From: UBA3478 sp049596955
GTDB taxonomy: Bacteria > Bacteroidota > Bacteroidia > Flavobacteriales > Flavobacteriaceae
Assembly: GCA_049596955.1 (NCBI GenBank)
Contig: JBMYMD010000025.1
Span: 1-18,512, forward strand
DNA: 18,512 nucleotides
Direction: 5' to 3'
Positions 1 through 7,080 of this stretch are shown piece after piece. Made by a program: the position numbers and the translations under genes. The number at the start of each line of letters is the position of its first letter. The first letter of the stretch is position 1. Below the pieces are notes generated by a model, which saw only the letters and a program-made list of their open reading frames with translations, had not been told where the DNA came from and did no database searches.

Positions 1-165
1 CTTACAAATGGGCATCCAAAGTGCAAGGGTTTTACCGCTTCCCGTAGGGGCGTTTAGCAATCCGTGTTTACCGTTTTCAAAATGACTCCACACCTCTTCT
101 TGAAAGCGATGTACCTTCCAAGACTTGGCCTCAAACCAATGTTTTATGTCCTTAGTCTGCAGCAT
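1..165 (-). CDS. Ligase-associated DEXH-box DNA helicase (Lhr-like), N-terminal fragment
   Basis: The first 55 codons of a gene that continues beyond the left edge. The reading begins MLQTKDIKHWFEAKSW and reaches a Walker A motif, APTGSGKT, at about residues 39-46, preceded by a Q-motif-like stretch with WKVHRFQEEVW. This is the usual start of the Lhr-like superfamily 2 helicases that accompany ATP-dependent ligases; they use ATP to translocate on or unwind DNA in a repair pathway. The ATG at 163-165 lies inside the end of the ligase gene (14 bp overlap), so the two are probably translationally coupled. Only the N-terminus is visible, so motif II (DEXH) and later motifs cannot be checked. The identification rests on Walker A plus the ligase and exonuclease neighbours. 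Confidence 0.85.
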   Translation of the reverse strand, partial: MLQTKDIKHWFEAKSWKVHRFQEEVWSHFENGKHGLLNAPTGSGKTLALWMPICK

Positions 166-1771
166 TGCTTTGAGAATTGAGTTCTAGAAGTAGGGCATTT
201 AAATCATCAATAGAGTTGGCTTCGTTTATGTTTTTGTCTTCTCGCCAGCGACTGATTCGCGGAAAGCGAGTGGCAAATCCACTTTTGTGTCGACTTGATT
301 TACTAATGCCTTCAAACGAAATTTCAAAAACGTGATGTGGAGTCACCTCGCGCACGGGTCCAAAACGCTGAAGTGTATTTTTTTTAATCCACTGGTCAAG
401 GGCCTTTATTTCGGTGTCGGTTAGACCGGAGTAGGCTTTGGCGAAGGTGACCAGATACCGCTCTCCATCTTCGTTTTCTTGCCATAGGGCAAAGGTGTAG
501 TCGGTGTATAGATTAGACCTGCGTCCATGACCTCGCATGGCGTAGGTGAGTACGGCGTCGACTTGTAGTGGTTCTACCTTGTGTTTATACCAAATGCCTT
601 TTTTACGACCAACCCCATAGGGAGCATCCATCTTTTTAAGCATCAAACCTTCAGATCGTTGCGCTCGAGCATCAGATCGAAGGGCTTCTACTTCGTCCCA
701 AGAGGAGGCTTCAAGTCGCTTTGAACACAAGAGTGGCATTTTAAAGTCTAAAGATTCTAACAAGGCTCTTCGCTCTGCATATGACTTTTGACGGATGTCT
801 TTGCGTTGATATTCTAACAAGTCGTAGGCCATGAGTACCACGGGATATTCATTTAAGGTTTTTTGGCTCACCTTTTTGCGACCGATGCGTTTTTGAAGGC
901 TGCCGAATTCTTGAATCCCCTCTTCATTATAGCACAACAATTCGCCGTCAATGACTAAATATTCTTCTGGATAGCGTTCTTTTAAAGATTCCAATTCTGG
1001 AAATTGATCGGTAATTAATTCTTCTCCCCTTGACCAGATAAAAAGATTTCCTCCTCTTAAAATGAGTTGAGCACGTATGCCGTCCCATTTGTATTCAATA
1101 GCCCAATCCTTAAGCTTTCCGAGTTCTTCAAGAGGAGATTCTACGGCATAGGCCAAAAAGAAAGGGTAGGGTTTAGAGGTGTCTTCACCTTCTTTGGGGT
1201 CTAGAATAAGCTCTTGAAAACTGCTGTTTTGTGGGCTCCAATTTCCCATTAATTTGTAAGCGAGTTGATCTACGGGAATACCGGTAGCTTTTTCAAGCGC
1301 TCTTGTCATTAACTTTTGACTCACACCGATGCGAAATCCGCCGGTGAGCAGTTTGTTAAATACGAAGCATTCATAAAAGTCCAATTGCTTCCACTGTTTA
1401 ATCAGGTAGGCTCTTTTTTCATCATCTGTTTTTTCTTTAAGTGCGATGAGTTCATGAATCACTTCGTGAAGTTTTTGCTCGTGTGTCGCCTTTTGTTTTT
1501 GAAAAAACAGGGCGATGGTTTCGGCCAGGTCTCCTACAATGTGATAGGTCTCATCGAATAGCCAGGTGGGTACGCCTGTTTCTTCTGCGGCCCAGCTTCG
1601 CATGAGTGTTGTGCTGAGCGGCCTTTTTGGCCTGCGATGTGAAAGCAGCGCAACAGTCCAAATCTTATCCGAATCATCAGCAGAGTTGAAGTAAGCTGCA
1701 AGAGCCTCAATCTTTGGATTGATTTTGGTGGTTTGATCCAGTTCTTTTATGAGTGCTGCAAAGGCTTTCAT
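152..1771 (-). CDS. ATP-dependent DNA ligase (ligase-associated repair cassette)
   Basis: A 539-residue ATP-dependent DNA ligase that seals nicks through a lysine-AMP intermediate. Visible motifs are the nucleotidyl lysine motif KWDG (K228), motif III DGEL at 275-278, motif IV EGLMLK at 374-379 and motif V WYKHK at 394-398. Residues about 1-200 form an N-terminal DNA-binding domain (with FNKLLTGGFRIGVSQKL), followed by the adenylation domain and, after about 400, the OB-fold ending in FPRISRWREDK. The length is normal for the bacterial LigB/LigC-like ligases found in repair clusters, which act beside the NAD-dependent replicative LigA. Its ATG shares one base with the exonuclease stop (TAATG), and its own end overlaps the helicase start, indicating one operon with coupled translation. 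There is no NHEJ Ku gene nearby, so a LigD-type role is unlikely. Confidence 0.95.
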   Translation of the reverse strand: MKAFAALIKELDQTTKINPKIEALAAYFNSADDSDKIWTVALLSHRRPKRPLSTTLMRSWAAEETGVPTWLFDETYHIVGDLAETIALFFQKQKATHEQKLHEVIHELIALKEKTDDEKRAYLIKQWKQLDFYECFVFNKLLTGGFRIGVSQKLMTRALEKATGIPVDQLAYKLMGNWSPQNSSFQELILDPKEGEDTSKPYPFFLAYAVESPLEELGKLKDWAIEYKWDGIRAQLILRGGNLFIWSRGEELITDQFPELESLKERYPEEYLVIDGELLCYNEEGIQEFGSLQKRIGRKKVSQKTLNEYPVVLMAYDLLEYQRKDIRQKSYAERRALLESLDFKMPLLCSKRLEASSWDEVEALRSDARAQRSEGLMLKKMDAPYGVGRKKGIWYKHKVEPLQVDAVLTYAMRGHGRRSNLYTDYTFALWQENEDGERYLVTFAKAYSGLTDTEIKALDQWIKKNTLQRFGPVREVTPHHVFEISFEGISKSSRHKSGFATRFPRISRWREDKNINEANSIDDLNALLLELNSQSNAAD

Positions 1772-2763
1772 TACTCGTTATCGGTTTCTTCAAATTGGGT
1801 TTTTTCAGTGCGGGCATCATAACCTTGTTCGCTGAGGTATTTTGCAAAAAGATCAGTGTAGCCATGAGTACAAATCACCTTTTCTGCGCCTGTGGCTTCG
1901 ATGGATTGCAAAAGCTCATCCCAATCACAGTGATCGCTAATGACAAAGCCACGGTCGATTGAACGTCGGCGTTTGTTTCCGCGAATGGCCATCCAACCAC
2001 TCGCGCTTGCATCGGTATAGGGCTGGCATTTCTTAAGCCAACTCCCATTTTGAACCGCTGCAGGAGTAATGATAAGCGCGCCTTGAATGTCTTCTTTTTT
2101 GACCTCTTTGGTCAAGATGGTATAGGGCGGAAGGGTCTTAAATTCAGCAATGATATCGTTCATGGCACCCACGGCAGGATGCACAAATATTTTACCGATA
2201 TCGGGGTTTAAGTGTTTGAGTATGCGTTGTGCCTTACCTAGACTATAGGCGAAAACCACAGAATTCAATCCGTTTTGTTGATTATCGAACCACCACCTAT
2301 TGATTTCATCGTGAATTTCTTTGGGGTCTGGCCATTTAAAAGCAGGAATACCGAAGGTGCACTCTGTAATAATTGCATGGCATTTTTGGGGTGTAAAGGC
2401 ATCAGAAATCCCGTCGTAATGTGCTTTGTAATCGCCTGTAAAAACCCAGCGTTCTCCTTGGTAACTCACCAAAATTTGTGAAGAGCCGACGATATGACCT
2501 GCAGGATGCAATTCAAAATCAACCCCATTGACCGTAAATCGCTCGCCCCAGCCTACACTACTGGCATTGATGGCTCCAAGTCTTTTTTTAATGATGGGTA
2601 GATTATAGTGGTGTGTGATGTATTTCTGATGTCCGTATCTCGAGTGATCGGCATGGCCGTGCGAAATAATGGCGTGGTCTACCGGTCTCCAGGGGTCGAG
2701 ATAAACCCCGGCCTGAGCACAGTAAATCCCCTTAGAAGTAAATTGAAGCAAAGGAGTTTTCAT
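1771..2763 (-). CDS. Ligase-associated DNA exonuclease, metallo-beta-lactamase fold
   Basis: A 330-residue metallo-beta-lactamase nuclease related to the SNM1/beta-CASP group and expected to trim DNA ends ahead of ligation. The metal-binding motif HGHADH is at residues 35-40, followed by HPAGH at 86-90, FTGDYK with D111, SDHCDW at 276-281 and the late THGY histidine at H300, so the active site looks complete. The middle contains FAYSLGKAQR (about 171-180), which is typical of this family. It is the first gene of the exonuclease, ligase, helicase operon and shares one base with the ligase start. The family members studied in Pseudomonas putida repair clusters are DNA-specific nucleases; that activity is inferred here from homology. 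No convincing -7 box was found in the divergent region upstream. Confidence 0.92.
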   Translation of the reverse strand: MKTPLLQFTSKGIYCAQAGVYLDPWRPVDHAIISHGHADHSRYGHQKYITHHYNLPIIKKRLGAINASSVGWGERFTVNGVDFELHPAGHIVGSSQILVSYQGERWVFTGDYKAHYDGISDAFTPQKCHAIITECTFGIPAFKWPDPKEIHDEINRWWFDNQQNGLNSVVFAYSLGKAQRILKHLNPDIGKIFVHPAVGAMNDIIAEFKTLPPYTILTKEVKKEDIQGALIITPAAVQNGSWLKKCQPYTDASASGWMAIRGNKRRRSIDRGFVISDHCDWDELLQSIEATGAEKVICTHGYTDLFAKYLSEQGYDARTEKTQFEETDNE

Positions 2764-2832
2764 AGCGAGTTGAAGTTACAACAAATCTCTATAATCGCTT
2801 GAGATTAGACCTCCTAGAAAATAAGGGCTTTA

Positions 2833-2852
2833 ACATTTTATGACCAAAATGT
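2833..2852. repeat. Short inverted repeat in the exonuclease/GNAT divergent region
   Basis: ACATTTT (2833-2839) and AAAATGT (2846-2852) are perfect 7-base arms around a 6-base spacer. They lie midway between the two divergent starts at 2763 and 2905. The element could be a regulator site for either gene, but AT-rich inverted repeats of this length also occur by chance, so this is weak. Confidence 0.25.
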
Positions 2853-2869
2853 GAGTTCTGTTTAATACC

Positions 2870-2901
2870 TTTCGTATTTCATTTATATCTAGATATTTTT
2901 G
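2870..2901 (+). promoter_or_regulatory. Possible Bacteroidota-type promoter for the GNAT-lysC genes
   Basis: TATTTTTG at 2894-2901 fits the Bacteroidota -7 consensus TAnnTTTG exactly, and TTTC at 2870-2873, 20 bases upstream, approximates the -33 TTTG box. Transcription from this site would begin a few bases downstream, at or very near the GTG at 2905, giving a leaderless or nearly leaderless mRNA. A weaker alternative -7 box, TACCTTTC, is at 2866-2873. AT-rich DNA produces such matches by chance, so confidence is limited. Confidence 0.35.
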
Positions 2902-2904
2902 CGC

Positions 2905-3396
2905 GTGGAATTTAAAATTGAAAATGCTGTAGTCTCTGATGTTTCCCAAATTCTAAGTCTAATCAAAGAATTAGCTGAATTTGAGAACGAACCTGAGCAA
3001 GTAGAAATTACCGAAGAAGAACTGCGCAATGATGGTTTTGGAAGCAATCCACTCTATCATTGTTTTGTAGCGAGAGACCCGAAAACGGATGACTTATTGG
3101 GTATGGCCTTGATTTACTTTCGGTATTCCACTTGGAAAGGAAAGAGCATTCATCTCGAAGACCTCATTGTAAAAAAAGAGGTTAGGGGAAATGGAATTGG
3201 TACTGCACTCCTCGATCACGTGACTTCCTATGCACATCAAGTGGGTGTTAGACGTCTGTGTTGGGAAGTGCTCGACTGGAATACACCAGCCATTGAGTTG
3301 TACGAATCCAAAGGGGCACAATTCTTGAAGAATTGGCATATTGTTCAAATGGATCAGCAAACTATAGCGCAAAATGCCCAAAAGGCAAATGAGTAA
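2905..3396 (+). CDS. GNAT family N-acetyltransferase, SSAT (diamine/thialysine acetyltransferase)-like
   Basis: A GNAT-fold acetyltransferase of about 163 residues that would move an acetyl group from acetyl-CoA to an amine. The pyrophosphate-binding loop is VRGNGIGTALL. The pattern YFRYSTWKGKSIHLEDLIV, then CWEVLDWNTPAIELYESKGA, is characteristic of the spermidine/spermine and thialysine acetyltransferase group. The start must be non-ATG: an in-frame TAG at 2890-2892 leaves only TTG 2899 or GTG 2905. I chose GTG because it yields MEFKIENAV, the normal N-terminus of relatives; starting at TTG adds two residues. The stop codon directly abuts the aspartate kinase ATG, so the two are cotranscribed. 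The substrate is not known; a polyamine or a lysine-like amine is an inference from family resemblance. Confidence 0.88.
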   Translation: MEFKIENAVVSDVSQILSLIKELAEFENEPEQVEITEEELRNDGFGSNPLYHCFVARDPKTDDLLGMALIYFRYSTWKGKSIHLEDLIVKKEVRGNGIGTALLDHVTSYAHQVGVRRLCWEVLDWNTPAIELYESKGAQFLKNWHIVQMDQQTIAQNAQKANE

Positions 3397-4686
3397 ATGA
3401 GAATATTTAAGTTCGGGGGAGCTTCAGTCAAAGATGCAGCTGGCGTTCAAAACCTCGTGAAAGTTTTGAGGCATCAAGGAATCGAAAACACCATATTGGT
3501 GGTTTCTGCAATGGGTAAAACCACAAATGCCATGGAAGAGGTGGTCTCTTCGTATTTAACAGCCAAGACCTCAAAGCTACCTACCCAAGAAGTAGTCACC
3601 AAAGCAATGGCACCCTCAAGGGCTTTTCATCAGCAAATTGTCAAAGAACTCTTCAACGGAGAATCCTCTGATGTTATGGTTCAGGTCAACCTTTTATTCG
3701 ACGAAATCAGTGGATTTTTAGCCTGGAATAAATCCTTGAAAAAGGCCTTTGTATACGATCAAATTGTGGGTTACGGCGAATTACTATCTACCACAATAAT
3801 CAGCGCTTATCTCACCAAAGAAAAGATAGATAATCAATGGATTGATGTTCGAGAGCTCATCAAAACAGATCAAAATTACAGAGATGCAAAAGTAAATTGG
3901 ACACTAACTGAACAACAGATTCAGCATCATATAGGTCAAAATCAAAACACTCTTTTTATCACTCAAGGATTTTTGGGTAGTGACCAACATAATTTTACTA
4001 CAACCTTGGGTAGAGAAGGTTCAGATTACACAGCAGCTATTTTAGCCTATGCCTTAAATGCAGATGCTGTTAGTATTTGGAAAGATGTACCTGGTGTACT
4101 TAATGCTGACCCCAGGTATTTTCAACAAACTGAACTCTTAAATCAGATTTCTTATCGAGAAGCCATTGAATTGGCCTTTTATGGAGCTACAGTCATTCAC
4201 CCAAAAACACTTCAACCATTGCAGCGAAAGTCTATTCCGCTAATTGTTCGAAGTTTCTCAGATTTAGAAAACCCAGGGACTAAAGTATCTCACGGTCTAA
4301 CCCTAGACCCCATGACACCTTGCTACATTTTAAAGCGCAATCAGGTGCTTTTACAACTCGCAACCCAGGATTTTTCATTTATGGTTGAAGAACACTTTAG
4401 CGCCTTGTTTAAACTCTTTGCCAAGCACCGACTCAAGGTAGATTTAATTCAAAATTCAGCCATTAGTTTTAGTGTTTGTCTCGACAATAGGTTTGAAGGT
4501 TTTCAGCAACTTTTACCTGATTTAGAGCAAGAGTTTAAGGTGCAATATCATCAAGAGGTCTCGCTCTACACCATTCGACATGCTAATGAAGATTCGACCA
4601 AAACAGTACTTCAAAAAAACGATAAGGTTTTGGTAGAACAGCGCAATGGAGAAACTTTACAATTGGTGGTAAAGCAAGAGGCTTAA
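3397..4686 (+). CDS. lysC: Aspartate kinase (monofunctional)
   Basis: A 429-residue aspartokinase, catalysing ATP-dependent phosphorylation of aspartate, the first step towards lysine (diaminopimelate), threonine and methionine. The N-terminal motif KFGGAS is at residues 5-10 (KFGGTS in many bacteria), GYGELLST at 125-132, TLGREGSDYTAA at 203-214 and WKDVPGVLNADPR at 228-240, so the catalytic domain is intact. The C-terminal portion from about 310 is the regulatory ACT region, shorter and more divergent than in E. coli LysC, as is usual in flavobacteria. No homoserine dehydrogenase domain is fused. Its ATG follows the GNAT stop with no gap, indicating translational coupling. Feedback control by an aspartate-family amino acid is likely from the ACT region, but the effector cannot be read from the sequence. 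Confidence 0.95.
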   Translation: MRIFKFGGASVKDAAGVQNLVKVLRHQGIENTILVVSAMGKTTNAMEEVVSSYLTAKTSKLPTQEVVTKAMAPSRAFHQQIVKELFNGESSDVMVQVNLLFDEISGFLAWNKSLKKAFVYDQIVGYGELLSTTIISAYLTKEKIDNQWIDVRELIKTDQNYRDAKVNWTLTEQQIQHHIGQNQNTLFITQGFLGSDQHNFTTTLGREGSDYTAAILAYALNADAVSIWKDVPGVLNADPRYFQQTELLNQISYREAIELAFYGATVIHPKTLQPLQRKSIPLIVRSFSDLENPGTKVSHGLTLDPMTPCYILKRNQVLLQLATQDFSFMVEEHFSALFKLFAKHRLKVDLIQNSAISFSVCLDNRFEGFQQLLPDLEQEFKVQYHQEVSLYTIRHANEDSTKTVLQKNDKVLVEQRNGETLQLVVKQEA

Positions 4687-4719
4687 TACGTACTTTTATC
4701 GGTGAATAATCGATAGGAG

Positions 4720-6528
4720 ATGAACCTTATTACTACCAGAGAAGTAGCTCAAGTACTTCAGCTCTCAAAATGGGGTTATATCGGTATTGGCATCGCTTGG
4801 TGTTTTATGCGAATCACCAAACTAAGCGGTATTAATAGGGTCTATCGAAAGACAAAACATCTCGACACTACTTCTTTTTTAGAGGCCTTATTGCTTCATT
4901 ACAACATCAAATTTGAGTATGATGCCCAAGAGCTCAAGCGCATTCCTGCCAAAGGGCCTTTTATCAGTATTTCCAATCATCCCTTAGGAGGAATAGACGG
5001 TATCTTACTCATGAAATTAGTTTTAGACCGAAGAAGTGACTATAAGATTATCGCTAATTTTCTTCTGCAGCGAATTCGTCCGTTACGTTCATACATCATG
5101 GCGGTCAATCCATTTGAGCAACATCGAGATGCCAAAAGCAGTGTGATCGGCTTTAAACAAGCTTTACTGCACCTAAAAGAAGGCAAGCCCTTAGGAGTGT
5201 TTCCCGCCGGAGAAGTATCCACCTATAAAGAAGATAAATTACTGGTTGATAAGCCCTGGGAAGAGGCGGTAATCAAATTAATTCGAAGGGCCGAAGTTCC
5301 TGTGATTCCCATTTATTTTCACGGGCGAAATAGTCGATTTTTTTACCGATTATCTAAGATTAGTCCCTCTTTGCGAACGGCTAAATTACCCTCGGAACTC
5401 TACAGTCAGAGACGACGCCCAATCATTGTTCGCATTGGAGTGCCCATAAGTGTGTCTGCTCAAAAAGAAGCGGAATCATTGGAGCAGTATACAGAATTAC
5501 TCAGACGCAAAACCTATTTATTATCGAATGTCTATCAAAAGGGGAGATTACTTGACAAGGTGCCCAAGACCCTTAAATTGCCTCGCCCGCAAAAAAAGAT
5601 AATTGATGCGGTACCCCAAGATGTTCTTCAAAAAGAAATCGAACACTTAAGAACAGCACAAAAAATGTTGCTTGAATACAGACATTTTCAAGTTTATCTG
5701 GCGCAAGAGACTGAAATGCCAAATGTATTGCTGGAAATTGGCCGACAGCGAGAAGTGACTTTTAGAGCTATAGGAGAGGGAACCAATAGGGCACTAGATT
5801 TAGATGTTTTTGACAGCTACTACCATCATCTCTTTTTGTGGGATGATCACGAAAAAACCATAGTTGGCGCTTATCGTATGGGTCTCGGCGCAGAAATTTA
5901 CGCCTCATACGGCATACAAGGTTTTTACCTTTCTGATTTGTTTCGATTTGAACCGGAATTACATCAAATGATGTCTGAAACCATAGAGATGGGTAGAGCT
6001 TATATTTCCCAAGCCTATCAGCAAAAACCAATGCCTTTATTTCTATTGTGGAAAGGAATTATTCATACCACTTTACTATATCCGAATCACAAATTTCTCA
6101 TGGGTGGAGTCAGTATAAGTAATCAGTTTTCGAATTTTTCAAAGTCTTTGATGATCGAGTTTATGAGATCTCATTACTGGGATGCCTTTGTCGCCCAGTA
6201 CATCCGTCCGAAAAAAGAATTTAAGGTGCGCTTGAAAGCGGAAGACAAGGAATTCGTTTTTGACAGTACCAAGGCTGACCTCAATAAATTTGATCGACTT
6301 ATCGCTGAGGTTGAACCTGGAAATCTGCGCTTACCTGTTTTGATTAAAAAGTACATCAAACAGAATGCAAGGGTAGTGGCCTTCAATGTAGATCCTTTAT
6401 TTAACAATGCTGTAGACGGATTGATGTACATCAAGGTGTCTGATATTCCTGAAGAAACGGTTCGCCCTGTGATGGAAGAATTTCAGAAAAAGGTTGAGGA
6501 GCTCACTAAAGAACTAGCAACAACCTGA
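4720..6528 (+). CDS. olsF: OlsF-type bifunctional acyltransferase (amino-acid lipid synthesis)
   Basis: A 602-residue fusion of two acyltransferases. Residues about 70-270 are a PlsC-like O-acyltransferase with NHPLGGID at 86-93 (His-x5-Asp spacing) and FPAGEVS at 161-167. From about 320 to 500 is an OlsB/hemolysin-like GNAT N-acyltransferase, with FRAIGEGTNRALDLD and HHLFLWDDHEKTIVGAYRMG. OlsF, characterised in Serratia and Flavobacterium, makes ornithine lipids by N-acylating the amino acid and then adding a second fatty acid; glycine lipid is a possible alternative product. It acts at the inner membrane. The start MNLITTREVAQ matches relatives; the purine run AGGAG touches the ATG, too close for a normal ribosome site. 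The gene lies 33 bases after lysC, so cotranscription is plausible. Its end overlaps the convergent DUF6428 gene by 15 bp. Confidence 0.88.
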   Translation: MNLITTREVAQVLQLSKWGYIGIGIAWCFMRITKLSGINRVYRKTKHLDTTSFLEALLLHYNIKFEYDAQELKRIPAKGPFISISNHPLGGIDGILLMKLVLDRRSDYKIIANFLLQRIRPLRSYIMAVNPFEQHRDAKSSVIGFKQALLHLKEGKPLGVFPAGEVSTYKEDKLLVDKPWEEAVIKLIRRAEVPVIPIYFHGRNSRFFYRLSKISPSLRTAKLPSELYSQRRRPIIVRIGVPISVSAQKEAESLEQYTELLRRKTYLLSNVYQKGRLLDKVPKTLKLPRPQKKIIDAVPQDVLQKEIEHLRTAQKMLLEYRHFQVYLAQETEMPNVLLEIGRQREVTFRAIGEGTNRALDLDVFDSYYHHLFLWDDHEKTIVGAYRMGLGAEIYASYGIQGFYLSDLFRFEPELHQMMSETIEMGRAYISQAYQQKPMPLFLLWKGIIHTTLLYPNHKFLMGGVSISNQFSNFSKSLMIEFMRSHYWDAFVAQYIRPKKEFKVRLKAEDKEFVFDSTKADLNKFDRLIAEVEPGNLRLPVLIKKYIKQNARVVAFNVDPLFNNAVDGLMYIKVSDIPEETVRPVMEEFQKKVEELTKELATT

Positions 6529-6999
6529 ACCCGGAGCACAACTCTCTTGAACTGCGCTGGCTTGAATTTCAACTCCACACACATCTTTGGCCTTGCAATC
6601 AGAGGCCACTTCTCCCAATTGCAGTATCAGTTTTTGGTCTGTTGCAACCATCGCTGAAATTTTTTGAATAGCGGTGTGAAAACGAGCATTTCCGTATTCT
6701 ATTTTTAATGTGGCCTGTGGATCAAAATACTGCGCTTCTTGAACCCTTTTCATAATCTGTATAGCTTTGGTTACACGCATTATTCGTTTTTCTCGGTTGG
6801 GATTTGGATCTTCCCAAAGTTGAATGATAATCTCAGTCCACTGGTGTTTTTTGCCTCCGCAGTCTACACTTTCAATCGTGCAGTTTTTGACTTCGGTGAT
6901 ATGAAAATCAATTTCTGCATAAGCGTTTGGGTAGTATTCAACGCCTAATATTTTTCCTCTGTTGAGCTCTAATTGAGCTAAAAAATGTGCTAAAGTCAT
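6514..6999 (-). CDS. DUF6428 family protein with cysteine-rich C-terminal tail
   Basis: A 161-residue soluble protein with no signal peptide. The pattern FHITEV (32-37), VDCGG (45-49), IIQLWEDP (58-65) and LKIEYG (98-103) matches the DUF6428 family as I remember it. Cysteines are at 40, 47, 135, 141, 154, 160 and 161, and the protein ends SCAPGSGCC, which suggests metal, metalloid or thiol chemistry. From memory, relatives are often found beside arsR-type regulators and arsenic resistance genes in Bacteroidota, but none is present here. Biochemical function is unknown. The coding end overlaps the convergent olsF end by 15 bp, exactly across the GSGCC tail. Its start is only 11 bases from the 10-2-10 palindrome, which probably controls it. 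Confidence 0.8.
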   Translation of the reverse strand: MTLAHFLAQLELNRGKILGVEYYPNAYAEIDFHITEVKNCTIESVDCGGKKHQWTEIIIQLWEDPNPNREKRIMRVTKAIQIMKRVQEAQYFDPQATLKIEYGNARFHTAIQKISAMVATDQKLILQLGEVASDCKAKDVCGVEIQASAVQESCAPGSGCC

Positions 7000-7010
7000 C
7001 TCGTTTCAAA

Positions 7011-7032
7011 TTCATCGTAAAATTACGATGAA
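7011..7032. promoter_or_regulatory. Perfect 10-2-10 palindrome, candidate operator
   Basis: TTCATCGTAA (7011-7020) and TTACGATGAA (7023-7032) are exact reverse complements separated by AA. The element sits in the 81-base gap between two divergent genes, 11 bases from the DUF6428 start and 48 bases from the plsC-type start. It covers the probable -7 box of the DUF6428 gene, so a bound regulator would block that promoter. The paired-arm, 2-base-centre layout resembles sites of ArsR/SmtB-type winged-helix repressors, an inference only. On the minus strand it could also form a hairpin in the leader. Confidence 0.6.
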
Positions 7033-7048
7033 TAGCTTTATTTTCAAA
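7018..7048 (-). promoter_or_regulatory. Probable promoter of the DUF6428 gene
   Basis: On the minus strand, TTTG (7048-7045) is followed after 19 bases by TAATTTTA (7025-7018), which matches the Bacteroidota -7 consensus TAnnTTTG at all fixed positions but the last. The spacing is within the known range. Transcription would start near 7012, leaving a leader of roughly a dozen bases before the ATG at 6999. The -7 box is inside the palindrome. Confidence 0.45.
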
Positions 7049-7080
7049 AGTGTAAATTCGTATATCCTAATCAATATTTG

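Noticed and set aside
1316..1962. Two plus-strand frames of 81 and 69 residues
   Set aside because: They lie antisense to the ligase and exonuclease genes and have no recognisable motif.
2805..2816. AGGAGG-like Shine-Dalgarno on the minus strand upstream of the exonuclease
   Set aside because: No start codon follows at proper spacing, and the exonuclease ATG is about 40 bases away.
4697..4715. Inverted repeat TATCG/CGATA between lysC and olsF
   Set aside because: Only five paired bases with a 9-base loop and no T-run; too weak for a terminator or operator.
5768..6434. Minus-strand frames of 87 and 86 residues inside olsF
   Set aside because: They are antisense to the well-supported GNAT domain of OlsF and resemble no family.
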